The notes: generated by a model not told the origin, from the letters alone. 64,000 nucleotides of DNA from Mycobacterium sp. BK086 (GCA_004362315.1 SNWL01000004.1:992001-1056000), one strand, 5' to 3'; numbered from the stretch's first letter, positions 14,379 to 22,182 are shown. Made by a program: numbers and translations.

Positions 14379-15512
14379 TTAGGCGGCGTCTGTGCCCACA
14401 TCTTGCCCACACTTTCGAGTTAAAAGGGCATTCATGGCGACGCCGACCGCCTCGATGTCCGAGTCGTACAGGTGGCCATAGCGGTCCAGCGTCAGGGCCG
14501 CGGACTCGTGTCCGAGCATGTTTTGCAGGCTCTTGATGTTGGCCCCGGCCTGGATCGCCAGCGACGCCGCGGTGTGCCGCAGCTCGTGGAGCTTGAAGTC
14601 GTACACGGTGACGGGCTCCCCGGCCGCGTTCTTCTCGCTGCGGGGAAACAGCCGGGCCGCAGCGACGGCGTCTGACCACCACCGCCGGCGCACGTTCGTC
14701 CCGCGCATGTGGCGACCCAGGCTGTCGGGAAACACCAACGCGTCGGCCTCCCCCGCCGCCAGGAGGTCGGCGACGAACGCCGGCAGGCTCACCGTGCGAC
14801 CCTTCCCGTTCTTCGGAGTGCCGACCTCGAACACGCCATCGACAAGAGTCACCGAGCGTGCCACCCTGATCGCCAACCGGTCCAGATCAACATCGCGCCA
14901 ACGAAGCTCCGCCACTTCTCCGAACCGCAGTCCACACGTCCCCAGCACGTATACCAGCGGCCGATTCCCCTCGGCCGCCGCCGCTAGCGAGTGCAGCTGC
15001 TCCAAAGTCAGGAACCGCTGTTCGACCGACTCCACCGCAGGCAGCTCCACCCCATCAACCGGATTCACCACCAACCGGTTCTCGGCTACCGCCATCGCGA
15101 GCACCTGGCGCAGCACCCCGATCGTCTTGTGGACCGACGCTGGCGCGTGGGTGCGGTTCAAATCGGCGGCCCATTCCCGCACGAGTTGCCGGCTGACGTC
15201 AGCGATCGCCACCGCTGCGTGGTCGGCGATGAACGTGTCCAGCACCACCTGATACCGAGCCGTGGTCGACGGCTTCAGCTTGTGCTTCGAGCCCAGCCAT
15301 TCACGCGCGTACTCTCCCAGCTGCACGCGGCCCGCCGCCGGCGCAACGTACGCCCCGCGCCGCTTGTCGACCTCGAGCTGATTGGCCCAAGCCTCCGCGT
15401 CCCGTTTCGTCTTAAAGCCCCGCTTGTCAGTCTGCCGGCGATCCGGGGTCCGGTACCTAACTCGGTAACGAGTTGTGCCAGTGGCCGTTTGGTACTTGTC
15501 AATCGTCGCCAA
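14379..15512 (-). CDS. Tyrosine site-specific recombinase (integrase)
   Basis: Catalyses integration and excision at alaT. The protein is 377 aa, with an N-terminal arm-binding domain (RYRVRYRTPDRRQTDKRGF), a SAM-like core-binding domain (about 65-155) and the catalytic domain. The catalytic residues are visible: R196 (CGLRFGE), K near 234-237 (PKNGKGR), H309-x-x-R312 (HELRHTAAS), H335 (LGHES) and Y345 (DRYGH). It reads toward attL and ends 24 bp from it. Its start overlaps the repressor stop by 14 bp, so the two are probably cotranscribed. Confidence 0.96.
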   Translation of the reverse strand: MATIDKYQTATGTTRYRVRYRTPDRRQTDKRGFKTKRDAEAWANQLEVDKRRGAYVAPAAGRVQLGEYAREWLGSKHKLKPSTTARYQVVLDTFIADHAAVAIADVSRQLVREWAADLNRTHAPASVHKTIGVLRQVLAMAVAENRLVVNPVDGVELPAVESVEQRFLTLEQLHSLAAAAEGNRPLVYVLGTCGLRFGEVAELRWRDVDLDRLAIRVARSVTLVDGVFEVGTPKNGKGRTVSLPAFVADLLAAGEADALVFPDSLGRHMRGTNVRRRWWSDAVAAARLFPRSEKNAAGEPVTVYDFKLHELRHTAASLAIQAGANIKSLQNMLGHESAALTLDRYGHLYDSDIEAVGVAMNALLTRKCGQDVGTDAA

Positions 15513-16017
15513 GGTTCTGCACCCCCTGAGCGCGCAACTCTAGATCGGTCTGTCTCAGCATGTCGCGGTCGTGGTCAGCTTCCACGAATGTGGGCCAGGC
15601 GAATGCTCGAAACTTCTGCAAACCCCACTCAGGGGTCATCATTGACGGCAGCGGGTCATGACCCGCCAACCAATACCATGCCGATCGCGCGGTAACGGGG
15701 CTCGTGGAGCCCGTGATGGACACCCTTGTGCTCTCGTCCACATGGGCCGGCATCATCAGTGTTGGCACCGAAACACCAAGAGCCACAGCTAAAGCCACCA
15801 GATCATCAGCATCTACGCGCCGGGTCTTCGCGACAATCTTTCTCAGCCCAAGCGTGGGTATCGGGCGCTGGATGTCGATGAGTCGTTCAGCGAGGGCAGC
15901 GAACGTGAGGTTCTGTTCGTTGCGTAGCCGATCGACGTTGGCCGCGACAATGTCGCCCGTCGCGCCGAGCGGGTTCTTAGTGAGCGCCTTCGGCGCTTCC
16001 GATTCTTCAGGATCCAC
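15499..16017 (-). CDS. HTH (Cro/CI-type) repressor of the element
   Basis: A 172-aa protein with an N-terminal helix-turn-helix region (VAANVDRLRNEQNLTFAALAE, then residues to about 85 ending VDADDLVALAVALGVSVPTL) typical of phage immunity repressors. The C-terminal half (SAWYWLAGHDPLPS onward) has no recognisable peptidase dyad. It is the first gene on the leftward side of the 16018-16141 operator region, where it probably represses its own promoter and the xis-side promoter. Confidence 0.75.
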   Translation of the reverse strand: MDPEESEAPKALTKNPLGATGDIVAANVDRLRNEQNLTFAALAERLIDIQRPIPTLGLRKIVAKTRRVDADDLVALAVALGVSVPTLMMPAHVDESTRVSITGSTSPVTARSAWYWLAGHDPLPSMMTPEWGLQKFRAFAWPTFVEADHDRDMLRQTDLELRAQGVQNLGDD

Positions 16018-16029
16018 GCTTCAAACGAT

Positions 16030-16050
16030 AAGCGATCATTTGGATCGCTT
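16030..16050. promoter_or_regulatory. Operator-like palindrome O1 near the repressor start
   Basis: AAGCGATC, spacer ATTTG, GATCGCTT: perfect 8-bp arms, 13 bp upstream of the repressor start. It shares the core GATCATTTGGATC with O2. Confidence 0.6.
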
Positions 16051-16061
16051 GCGCGATTCAC

Positions 16062-16067
16062 TTGACC
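16062..16067 (+). promoter_or_regulatory. Candidate -35 element for the rightward operon
   Basis: TTGACC between the two operator-like palindromes, facing the excisionase-like gene. No clear -10 at the ideal distance, so the call is tentative. Confidence 0.3.
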
Positions 16068-16101
16068 TCACCATAAATTGTGATGCATCTCTAACTCTAG
16101 A

Positions 16102-16127
16102 GAGATCATTTGGATCTCATTTGAGAT
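16102..16127. promoter_or_regulatory. Operator-like palindromes O2/O3 upstream of the excisionase-like gene
   Basis: O2 is GAGATC, ATTTG, GATCTC (16102-16118), with the same spacer and core as O1. It overlaps O3, ATCTCA, TT, TGAGAT (16114-16127). They end 14 bp before the ATG at 16142, beside its ribosome site, where a bound repressor would block expression. Confidence 0.55.
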
Positions 16128-16141
16128 GGAAAGGACATCCA

Positions 16142-16354
16142 ATGGTGAATCTCGTAGACGAGGAGACCCTGCCGGCGATCGCCACGTCGAACCAGGTCGC
16201 CAGGGTCGTACAAACGACAGCCGACGCCCTGGCCCAGGACCGATACCGCCGTCGCGGCATCCCCTACGTGAAGATTGGAGGCAGAGTTCGCTACCTCAGA
16301 GCCGACGTCCTGAAGTTTCTGGCCGACAACAGGATTGGTGGTGACGCGGCCTGA
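16142..16354 (+). CDS. Excisionase-like small HTH protein
   Basis: A 70-aa protein with a winged-helix/MerR-type DNA-binding fold: TSNQVARVVQTTADALAQDR, then RRRGIPYVKIGGRVRYLRAD and a last helix (VLKFLADNRIG). This pattern is typical of Xis/AlpA-like proteins. It is the first rightward gene after the operators, as expected for a directionality factor. GGAAAGG (16128-16134) lies seven bases before the ATG. Frames opening far upstream read through the operators and are not credible. Confidence 0.75.
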   Translation: MVNLVDEETLPAIATSNQVARVVQTTADALAQDRYRRRGIPYVKIGGRVRYLRADVLKFLADNRIGGDAA

Positions 16355-16434
16355 TGCTTCCCCAGAGGGATCACGCCGATTTAGGCCTGTTGCCCGACCG
16401 TGACCGCGCGGATCTTCGGCCCGGACAAGAAAAT

Positions 16435-16467
16435 GCCCCCGGCGCGGCTGCCACCGCGTCCGAGGGC
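16435..16467 (+). terminator. Strong hairpin between excisionase-like gene and next gene (attenuator/terminator)
   Basis: Thirteen base pairs with one mismatch and one bulged T around the loop CTGCCA, very G/C-rich, with no T run. It lies about 40 bp before the next start codon. It may attenuate transcription or hide the ribosome site of the next gene. An ATG just before it could also begin a short leader peptide. Confidence 0.45.
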
Positions 16468-16508
16468 TTGCAGAACACCCAACCCGCATTTGAGAGGAAG
16501 TCCCGACC

Positions 16509-16967
16509 ATGACGATAACCCACACCCCCGACGTGGCGCTGCCTCCCGGCGCAGACCCGGCGCGCCTCGAGGAATGGGAAACCTACGAAGGGAGCGCGTG
16601 TCGGCTTGTGTGGTCGACACTCATGTCGCTCCCCGAGGAGATCGACTACGACGTTCGCGTCGTCGTCGCCAGCCAGTCGCCAGACGGCGCCATCATCGTG
16701 AATTCAGCCGAAGGCCCGTTCGTGCACCTCGGCGACGGCAACGAGTACAGCTCCGATGACGCCCGCACGGTCGCCACAGCGTTGTTGACTCCCGCCGATC
16801 TAGCCGATCAATGGGCCGGCAAAACCACTCCGAGTAGTTGGCTGGCAATCGCGGAAGCTGCTGTGCGGGAGGCGTATGCGGCGTTCCGAACAGCACCAGG
16901 GAACGCCGGCGATTACTTGAAGGCCGCATTGGATTGCCTCGCCGACGCCCAGGCGGTGGCGCGATGA
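16509..16967 (+). CDS. Hypothetical element protein
   Basis: A 152-aa acidic protein with no family I recognise. It has an alternating strand region (DYDVRVVVASQSPDGAIIVN; VHLGDGNEYSSDDARTVATALL) and a helical C-terminus rich in Ala. GAGAGGA lies about 11 bases before the ATG. The stop overlaps the next start by ATGA, so it is part of the rightward operon. Confidence 0.7.
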   Translation: MTITHTPDVALPPGADPARLEEWETYEGSACRLVWSTLMSLPEEIDYDVRVVVASQSPDGAIIVNSAEGPFVHLGDGNEYSSDDARTVATALLTPADLADQWAGKTTPSSWLAIAEAAVREAYAAFRTAPGNAGDYLKAALDCLADAQAVAR

Positions 16968-17287
16968 GCCAAGCGACATCATCCTGTACCGCGGTCGAAA
17001 CGCCGCAGGATGGATGCCCGTCGTGGTGCCGGGGCCACGACAGTGCTGGCGAGACCGAGCACTTCTCGACCGCTTGCGAGCACTCGATCATGGCGACTGA
17101 TCAGACGGAGCTGACCTGTTACGTCGTCGTCGACACATCTGACCGAATGCCCGATGAGATTTGTGTTCACGCGCGATCGGTCCTCACCGGACAGGAAGCA
17201 GGAGGGTTTCTCACGGTTGAACAAGCGCTGGCACTGCGGGATCTGCTCGATATCGCCATCAACCAGCGCAGCGAGATCCTTGGCTAA
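16964..17287 (+). CDS. DUF6907-like small protein with a CPSWC motif
   Basis: A 107-aa protein. The N-terminus has QDGCPSWCRGHDSAGETEHF followed by ACEHS, a Cys/His pattern that may bind metal. The rest is a beta-rich part and a C-terminal helix (FLTVEQALALRDLLDIAIN). Similar proteins are common in actinobacterial phages and plasmids; DUF6907 is my best family guess. Starts in the previous stop codon (ATGA). Confidence 0.65.
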   Translation: MSQATSSCTAVETPQDGCPSWCRGHDSAGETEHFSTACEHSIMATDQTELTCYVVVDTSDRMPDEICVHARSVLTGQEAGGFLTVEQALALRDLLDIAINQRSEILG

Positions 17288-17288
17288 C

Positions 17289-17498
17289 GTGACGCCGGCA
17301 GACGAGGAGGAGACCGGCCTGCCCGCGCGGGCCGGCGCTCTACTGACCCCGTTCGGGGTGCCCTGCGCGTACTGCAGCGCCGTCGCCGGCGAGCGGTGCC
17401 GCAACCTCGTAACCGGTAAGCCGCTTCGGCGTGCCCTGGCCCATCCGGCGCGAATCATCGGCAGCCTCTCCCGACCTCGTTGGCAAGGACGGTGGTGA
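17289..17498 (+). CDS. Small phage-type zinc-binding protein
   Basis: A 69-aa protein. It carries CAYCSAVAGERCRN, then TGKPLRRALAHPARI: the C-x2-C-x6-C...H arrangement of small actinophage zinc-binding domains. Its relative at 18383-18634 shares the layout. The GTG at 17289 is used; a TTG at 17280 is possible and overlaps the previous gene. Probably nucleic-acid binding, by family. Confidence 0.6.
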   Translation: MTPADEEETGLPARAGALLTPFGVPCAYCSAVAGERCRNLVTGKPLRRALAHPARIIGSLSRPRWQGRW

Positions 17499-17504
17499 CA
17501 AAAG

Positions 17505-18386
17505 TTGACGCCGGAACAGCAGCGCGCCGGGTCTCTGACGTTCATCAGGGTCGTACCGGATGAAGTCAAGCAGCACGGTGCGGCCGCGGCGATCGTGCTC
17601 GCTCACATCCGATACAGGTGCTCGACCGACGGCCCGGGGCGCGTAGCACGAGATGGGCAGCGGTGGTGGCGTACATCGCAGAGCGGCATTGCCTGTGAGG
17701 TTGGCCTATCAGTGAAGGGTGTCAGAACCGCCCTGCGGACATTGGGCGAAGCCGTTGCAGCAAAGCATTTCCCGCCGCTGACCGACCAGTCACTGGCTTA
17801 TCGACCGGCCTACACCGACAACAGCACTGACCTGCCAGTCGCCGATACGGGCGAGGTCTCGAACCGCGCTGACCTGCCACTCGCCGAAATCGGCGTATCA
17901 GTCGCCGCAACGGGCGAGGTACCTCGCCAGAACGGGCACGGTACCTCGCCGAAAATGGCGCCTGTTCCTTTTGGTAAGAATCCTGAAGAAGGGGGAGAAG
18001 GCGGCGGCGTTCCCCGGCCGCCCGAACCGCGGCCCATCTCGCCAGAAACAGCAAACAGCAACAGATCCCGCCGACGTTGCCCCCGGCACCGCCACATCGT
18101 CCGGGACGAGGACGTGCCGCCGTGCGGTGGCTGTCGCGACGCTAGCAAGGCATTCGCCGCCGAACAGCGCGAAGACAAGAGGCTAAGGGCGGAGACGGAA
18201 GCGAACGCGCTCAAGGACTGCTTGATGTGCGACGAGGGGTGGGTCGTCGGGCCTGACGGCAAGCCGATCGAACCTGCCACTCGCTGCAGCCATCGCCGCT
18301 GCGCATGCGGAGCGGCACTGATCAGGAACAAGTCTCTCCACGTCGACCAGTGCCTCGAATGCCAGACCACCGGGGTCGCGTCATGA
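17505..18386 (+). CDS. HTH/zinc protein, probable replication-initiation-like protein
   Basis: A 293-aa protein with a TTG start. The N-terminus (FIRVVPDEVKQHGAAAAIVL; WWRTSQSGIACEVGLSVKGV then RTALRTLGE) looks like the winged-helix domain of phage replisome organisers. The middle (17830-17960) is a low-complexity stretch with repeated LPVADTGEV/LPLAEIGV-like units. The C-terminus is Cys/His-rich (RRRCPRHRH; PPCGGC; CLMCDEGW; CSHRRCACG; CLEC), enough for two or more zinc sites. As the largest early gene after integrase-repressor-xis, it is the best candidate for driving element replication. This is inference. Confidence 0.6.
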   Translation: MTPEQQRAGSLTFIRVVPDEVKQHGAAAAIVLAHIRYRCSTDGPGRVARDGQRWWRTSQSGIACEVGLSVKGVRTALRTLGEAVAAKHFPPLTDQSLAYRPAYTDNSTDLPVADTGEVSNRADLPLAEIGVSVAATGEVPRQNGHGTSPKMAPVPFGKNPEEGGEGGGVPRPPEPRPISPETANSNRSRRRCPRHRHIVRDEDVPPCGGCRDASKAFAAEQREDKRLRAETEANALKDCLMCDEGWVVGPDGKPIEPATRCSHRRCACGAALIRNKSLHVDQCLECQTTGVAS

Positions 18387-18634
18387 CCGGCCGTCGACCC
18401 GTCGCGGCCGCGTACGCCGGCGGCGCTCTCGACGAGCATTGCTCCACGTGCGGCGCCCGGAGCGGTGAGCCTTGCTGCCGGATCGACGAGCGCACTAAAG
18501 CGCGTGTCACACGCGCCATTCCGTGCGTTGCGCGAATCCATCCCGGAGCGATCCAGATCATCGACGACACGACGGTGTACGCCGACTTCACCGAACCTAA
18601 GTGCGCCAATCCCCTCACCGAACAAGACAAATGA
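18383..18634 (+). CDS. Second small zinc-binding protein
   Basis: An 83-aa protein. EHCSTCGARSGEPCCRIDER followed by RAIPCVARIH repeats the Cys spacing of the 17289 gene, so the two look like diverged paralogues. ATG overlaps the preceding TGA (ATGA). Function unknown. Confidence 0.6.
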   Translation: MTGRRPVAAAYAGGALDEHCSTCGARSGEPCCRIDERTKARVTRAIPCVARIHPGAIQIIDDTTVYADFTEPKCANPLTEQDK

Positions 18635-18653
18635 CCAGACACGAGACGCACTG

Positions 18654-19010
18654 ATGAAACTCTCGGACGACGAGGTGGAAATGGCGCTATTCGCAGTGAT
18701 TGACGCGATCAGCCTGCGCAATCGAGTGGGTTGGCGAGTGCCGCTCTGGATGAAGCCGCTGGCTAGGAAACTTGACCTGGCCAGCACTTTGTCCCCGGGG
18801 GGACATGAAAATCATGCTGAGAGTGGATCATTGGGGGACGGGATCCTGATCGGAACCCGGGAGGTGGCAGAGATCCTGGAGTGCTCGCCGAGGAACGTGC
18901 GTCGGTACCGCTCTGACCTTGGTGGTGAATTGATAGGCGGACGACTCCTTTTCAGGCTCACGGCAGTGGTCCGATACGTGAAGGAACGGGAAAATGATCG
19001 AACTAGCTGA
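18654..19010 (+). CDS. HTH domain protein of the element
   Basis: A 118-aa protein. The N-terminal half is helical (MKLSDDEVEMALFAVIDAIS). The C-terminal half is a helix-turn-helix of the excisionase/MerR type (IGTREVAEILECSPRNVRRY; GGRLLFRLTAVVRYVKER). Probably a second DNA-binding regulator. The ATG at 18654 lacks a strong ribosome site; a seven-codon ORF (18631-18654) ends exactly at it and could couple translation. Confidence 0.6.
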   Translation: MKLSDDEVEMALFAVIDAISLRNRVGWRVPLWMKPLARKLDLASTLSPGGHENHAESGSLGDGILIGTREVAEILECSPRNVRRYRSDLGGELIGGRLLFRLTAVVRYVKERENDRTS

Positions 19011-19236
19011 AGTCTTCGAGGAGCATCTCAAGGCCCTGTCTGACGAGGACTGGGCCGCTTTGGTGACGCGCGTTCGACCACCCAAGTCACCGCCGGCACC
19101 GCCGATATCGGGCGAGCGCGTCGACGATCAGCCACCGCAGAAGCGGTTCCCTCAGGCCACGGGACCGGCCACCAACGAAGGCCTTGCGGAGGCGCACCGG
19201 CGCGGGTACATCGACGACGAAGGAAATGCCCGATGA
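18994..19236 (+). CDS. Hypothetical element protein, small and proline-rich
   Basis: An 80-aa protein. Helical N-terminus (IELAEVFEEHLKALSDEDWA), a proline-rich centre and an end (GLAEAHRRGYIDDEGNAR). It overlaps the previous gene by 17 bp and the next by ATGA, which supports translation. No family recognised. Confidence 0.55.
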   Translation: MIELAEVFEEHLKALSDEDWAALVTRVRPPKSPPAPPISGERVDDQPPQKRFPQATGPATNEGLAEAHRRGYIDDEGNAR

Positions 19237-20264
19237 CCGCGGCGTGGGTGGCTCCGCGCCATCCGATCATCAGTGCTGCGACCATGCCGCCGTCGGGTGC
19301 ACTTGTCGGATCCGCAGTCCTGCTTCGAAATCTGATCGACACCGTCATTCCAGAATGGGACGCATTGGAAGCAACCGCGGACCGCGCCGTGAAACTCGCC
19401 CTCGACCTCCGGGCCGAGGCCGAATCCGTCCTGGCGTGGCCGTCGACACCGAGCGACGTCACCGACGAATGGCTGGACAACGAAGTCAGTCGCCGCCTCG
19501 GGAAGTCTGATCACGAAGTGCGGATCCAGGTGCTGCGGGAGTTGGAGTTCGGGGCCCGAACCGAGATCATCGAGCTCGTCGACGAACGAGCCGAGAACTT
19601 GATAACCGAGCTGGCATCCCGACTCTCCACGCTTCTTCTCCACTTGACGACATATGTCGAACAGCTTGGCGCGGATGTCAATACGGCGGCAGAGGCGATC
19701 GAGGCAGGCACCACGGATGCCTGGCGGTCCATCAACGCCTCGGCGCAGGCATACAACGAGATCCGTGAAGTCCAGCTGGTGTTGTACCGGCGCCAGGAGT
19801 TCGACCGCCGGCGTTGTGGCGACGATAACGTTGTGAAGGACGCCGAGGCGCGGCTGTTCTTCCACCGTCGGCTCGAGTTGGTTGCGCCAGATTGGCGCTC
19901 CTCGCAGCCCACATATCCGTGGCCCAACGACCCCGCGGAGCGGCTTGTGTGGCTCATCCGGCACGACTCCGGAATGTGGTGTCCCACAACGGCACAAATC
20001 AACAGGCTCCTCGCAGAAGGCCCGGAACCAGCCCCGGCGACCACCGGCACGGGCAGGAACACCGTCTCGCGCAAGGTCAACCCGAGGGGCCGATACCGCG
20101 ACGTCGACGACTCCGGCCACCGCCTAGGCGTGCCGGTACAGGCGGCACCGTCGCCACTCCCGGCACCGCCGACTCCAACATTCGCCGGATCGGTAACGAC
20201 ACATTCGAGCCGCTGGGACACACCCGCTAGCGATCTTGAAAACGGTTCGGATGCAGACGAGTGA
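19233..20264 (+). CDS. Hypothetical element protein, long helical N-terminus
   Basis: A 343-aa protein and the last gene of the first rightward operon. The first 200 residues are almost all helical, with heptad-like stretches (about 100-175) suggesting a coiled coil. The C-terminal 90 residues are Pro/Thr-rich and probably disordered. No catalytic motif and no membrane segment seen. ATGA overlap with the previous gene; a perfect terminator hairpin begins 20 bp after the stop. Confidence 0.6.
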   Translation: MTAAWVAPRHPIISAATMPPSGALVGSAVLLRNLIDTVIPEWDALEATADRAVKLALDLRAEAESVLAWPSTPSDVTDEWLDNEVSRRLGKSDHEVRIQVLRELEFGARTEIIELVDERAENLITELASRLSTLLLHLTTYVEQLGADVNTAAEAIEAGTTDAWRSINASAQAYNEIREVQLVLYRRQEFDRRRCGDDNVVKDAEARLFFHRRLELVAPDWRSSQPTYPWPNDPAERLVWLIRHDSGMWCPTTAQINRLLAEGPEPAPATTGTGRNTVSRKVNPRGRYRDVDDSGHRLGVPVQAAPSPLPAPPTPTFAGSVTTHSSRWDTPASDLENGSDADE

Positions 20265-20283
20265 ACTCTCCGGACAACACACT

Positions 20284-20313
20284 GAGCCGCCCCGCGCTTC
20301 CGCGGGGCGGCTC
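20284..20313. terminator. Bidirectional terminator hairpin
   Basis: Perfect 13-bp arms (GAGCCGCCCCGCG and its complement) around the loop CTTC, between two convergent genes. Confidence 0.85.
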
Positions 20314-20347
20314 CAGACGTGCTGAAGGTCTCTGCCGAGGTCGACCG

Positions 20348-20632
20348 CTAGTGCAGCATGTCGATGAAATGCTGGACCCAATCGGGTGGATTCTCGATGA
20401 CGCGGCCCGTGACTGCCTGACCCAACGCCTTGGTCGATCCGAGAACCAAGCCCCCGGCCGCCATGCGGCCCACGTGCCCGAACAGAGACTTCTTGTGTTC
20501 TTTGTGCTTGCTGAAGAACTGCTCGACGACGTCACCCGTGTCGCCATCCACCCGGTCGTTCCCGGGCTTCTCCGCTACCTCGTCTTTCGGATGTGGATCT
20601 TCATCGCTTACTTTTTCGGCGGCCGTGTCCAC
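20348..20632 (-). CDS. Hypothetical small element protein
   Basis: A 94-aa protein. The N-terminal half is strongly charged; the C-terminal half is partly hydrophobic (LFGHVGRMAAGGLVLGSTKA), perhaps membrane-associated. GTG start with a perfect AAGGAGGT ribosome site four bases upstream, so it should be well translated. It lies downstream of the ribbon-helix-helix gene on the same strand. An antitoxin-toxin style pair is possible but not shown. Confidence 0.65.
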   Translation of the reverse strand: MDTAAEKVSDEDPHPKDEVAEKPGNDRVDGDTGDVVEQFFSKHKEHKKSLFGHVGRMAAGGLVLGSTKALGQAVTGRVIENPPDWVQHFIDMLH

Positions 20633-20715
20633 GGCTACCTCCTTGAACCGCTTCGGCAGACCGATCAGCTGAAGTGCTGCGCGATCCCATCGGGGGCGGC
20701 CGCCCCGGTGTGGTC

Positions 20716-20940
20716 CTATGCCTCGCCGATTTCCTCCCGGAAAGCAGTGAGACCGTCGACGACCAGAGCTCGGACGATGCCGGAACGCGTCGGGTTCGAC
20801 CCGTTGGCCTTCATCCAGTGCAGCAGGCGGTCGAGTTCGGCCAGCTCGCTTGGCGTGAACTTCACCTGCACGACTTCGGATTGGCGTTCTTCACGCTTTT
20901 CGTATCCGTGCCGGAAGGACTCGAGCGACGAAACGGTCAT
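20716..20940 (-). CDS. Ribbon-helix-helix DNA-binding protein
   Basis: A 74-aa protein. The sequence VVQVKFTPSELAELDRLLHW and NPTRSGIVRALVVDGL is a classic ribbon-helix-helix: one strand and two helices with a TRSGIVRALV second helix. It may autoregulate through the inverted repeats just upstream. I start at the ATG at 20940, because the AGGAGGT before it overlaps the longer GTG start at 20952. Confidence 0.75.
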   Translation of the reverse strand: MTVSSLESFRHGYEKREERQSEVVQVKFTPSELAELDRLLHWMKANGSNPTRSGIVRALVVDGLTAFREEIGEA

Positions 20941-21272
20941 TTGTTCGACCACCTCCTATCTGGCCAAATGCTTGCGGCGCTGCCCATGGCCACGGGCGCG
21001 CTGGTCAGGTGTGATGACACTTGTCACTTCCTTCACTTTCAGGCGGGTCGATCCCGCCGGCGCCAGACGGGACGTTCCCGTCTGCACTTCAATGGGCCAC
21101 GCAGATCGGCTGCGCGCCCACAAGCAGGCTTTCCTGCTTGCATTACAGATTGTACACCCAACTGCTACACGGGTTGGTGTGAGAGGTGAACGCGCGCGGA
21201 GGCAGTGCAGACTCTGGAACCGACAAACATCACGAACCGCGTCTGCACGCCCCTCTGATTCAGTCCCCGACC
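20941..21272. other. Structured intergenic region with a row of hairpins
   Basis: About 330 bp between the ribbon-helix-helix gene and the next rightward gene with no convincing reading frame of its own. It contains TGACA-CT-TGTCA (21015-21026), then hairpins at 21042-21058 (6-bp arms), 21064-21084 (9-bp arms, loop CGT) and 21121-21140 (8-bp arms, loop CTTT). Operators, tandem terminators, a small RNA or an element origin would all fit. Confidence 0.55.
21015..21026. promoter_or_regulatory. Operator-like inverted repeat near the ribbon-helix-helix gene
   Basis: TGACA, CT, TGTCA, 75 bp upstream of the ATG at 20940. A short palindrome of the size bound by ribbon-helix-helix dimers. Confidence 0.35.
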
Positions 21273-21587
21273 ATGAACACACACGCAGTCATCACCACCA
21301 CCATCGTGCTGCTCATCGTCAGCGCGCTGTTCTTCATCGGCCTCGACCGAGCTCCGGCCCGCGACTACGCGATTGGTGCGCCTCGGCCTGGCCGGCCAGG
21401 GCTATATCCCGTCATCGGACCAGCGACCGATTGGCGCAAACTCTGGCGCCCCGTCTGCCTCTACGGCGCAATCCTGACCGCCACCGCCGACGGCACCGCG
21501 GCCGCCGCCGCGCCGATCTTCATGCAACAAGGCCAGGGGCACCCCCTCCCCCCGGGGGTGCCCAGCCCCTGCCGCATCGCCCTGTGA
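21273..21587 (+). CDS. Small membrane protein (hypothetical)
   Basis: A 104-aa protein with one clear membrane helix near the N-terminus (ITTTIVLLIVSALFFIGL) and a second weakly hydrophobic stretch (VCLYGAILTATADGTAAAAA). No family recognised. The ATG at 21273 has no good ribosome site; a GTG at 21186 would add 29 polar residues. A membrane protein in this position could be a superinfection or lysis-type function, but nothing in the sequence shows it. Confidence 0.45.
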   Translation: MNTHAVITTTIVLLIVSALFFIGLDRAPARDYAIGAPRPGRPGLYPVIGPATDWRKLWRPVCLYGAILTATADGTAAAAAPIFMQQGQGHPLPPGVPSPCRIAL

Positions 21588-21684
21588 AAAATGCTCCCCG
21601 CACGCATAATCGGAGAGTTTCGGGGCCCCGGGGTCGATGCTTTTCGGCCGGTGCGCCCGCGCCGGAATCCTCGAGGCGGTCTTG

Positions 21685-22182
21685 ATGGCTACCGATGTCG
21701 TGAAGTGCTCCACCTGCGGGGATGGGTTTCTCGGGACGCCGCGGTCGAAGTACTGCACGCCGGCGTGCAAGCAGAAGGCGCATCGGCGTCGGGGCGCGAA
21801 GAGTAACGCGGACCGTAACGTTACGGTCGAGCGCGCGACTCAGGCCGGCCACTGCGCGGAAGCGCTTGCGGTCCTGAGTGGTCTCGATCAGGAGCTGGCG
21901 TCGAACGCTAGCAGGCTGGGCAAGCCGCTGCGGTGGTCGACGGCAGAGGTTGCGGTGCGCGAATTGATCGCAGAGGCGATCGACCGAAAGGTCGACTTGC
22001 GCCGCCGGTATGAGACCAGCTCCGACGACAAGACGGCGTTGAAGTTCTCAGCCGAACTACGGCTGGTGGACGCGTCGATCGCGCGACTGCTCAAGCAGGT
22101 GAAGACCGACATGCCTCCGGTTCAGTCGCGGAAGTCAGCGAAGGCGGCGGCCGCAGCGAGTGTGCGCTGGGAGAACGCCTGA
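21685..22182 (+). CDS. Zinc-ribbon protein with helical C-terminus
   Basis: A 165-aa protein. Zinc ribbon at the start: C8-x2-C11 and YC24-x3-C28, followed by KQKAHRRRG. The rest is helical (LSGLDQELASNASRLGKPLR; LKFSAELRLVDASIARLLKQ) and ends KSAKAAAAASVRW. Similar small actinophage proteins sit near terminase genes, but no terminase follows. The ATG at 21685 is chosen because the zinc ribbon begins there. Stop overlaps the next ATG. Confidence 0.6.
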   Translation: MATDVVKCSTCGDGFLGTPRSKYCTPACKQKAHRRRGAKSNADRNVTVERATQAGHCAEALAVLSGLDQELASNASRLGKPLRWSTAEVAVRELIAEAIDRKVDLRRRYETSSDDKTALKFSAELRLVDASIARLLKQVKTDMPPVQSRKSAKAAAAASVRWENA

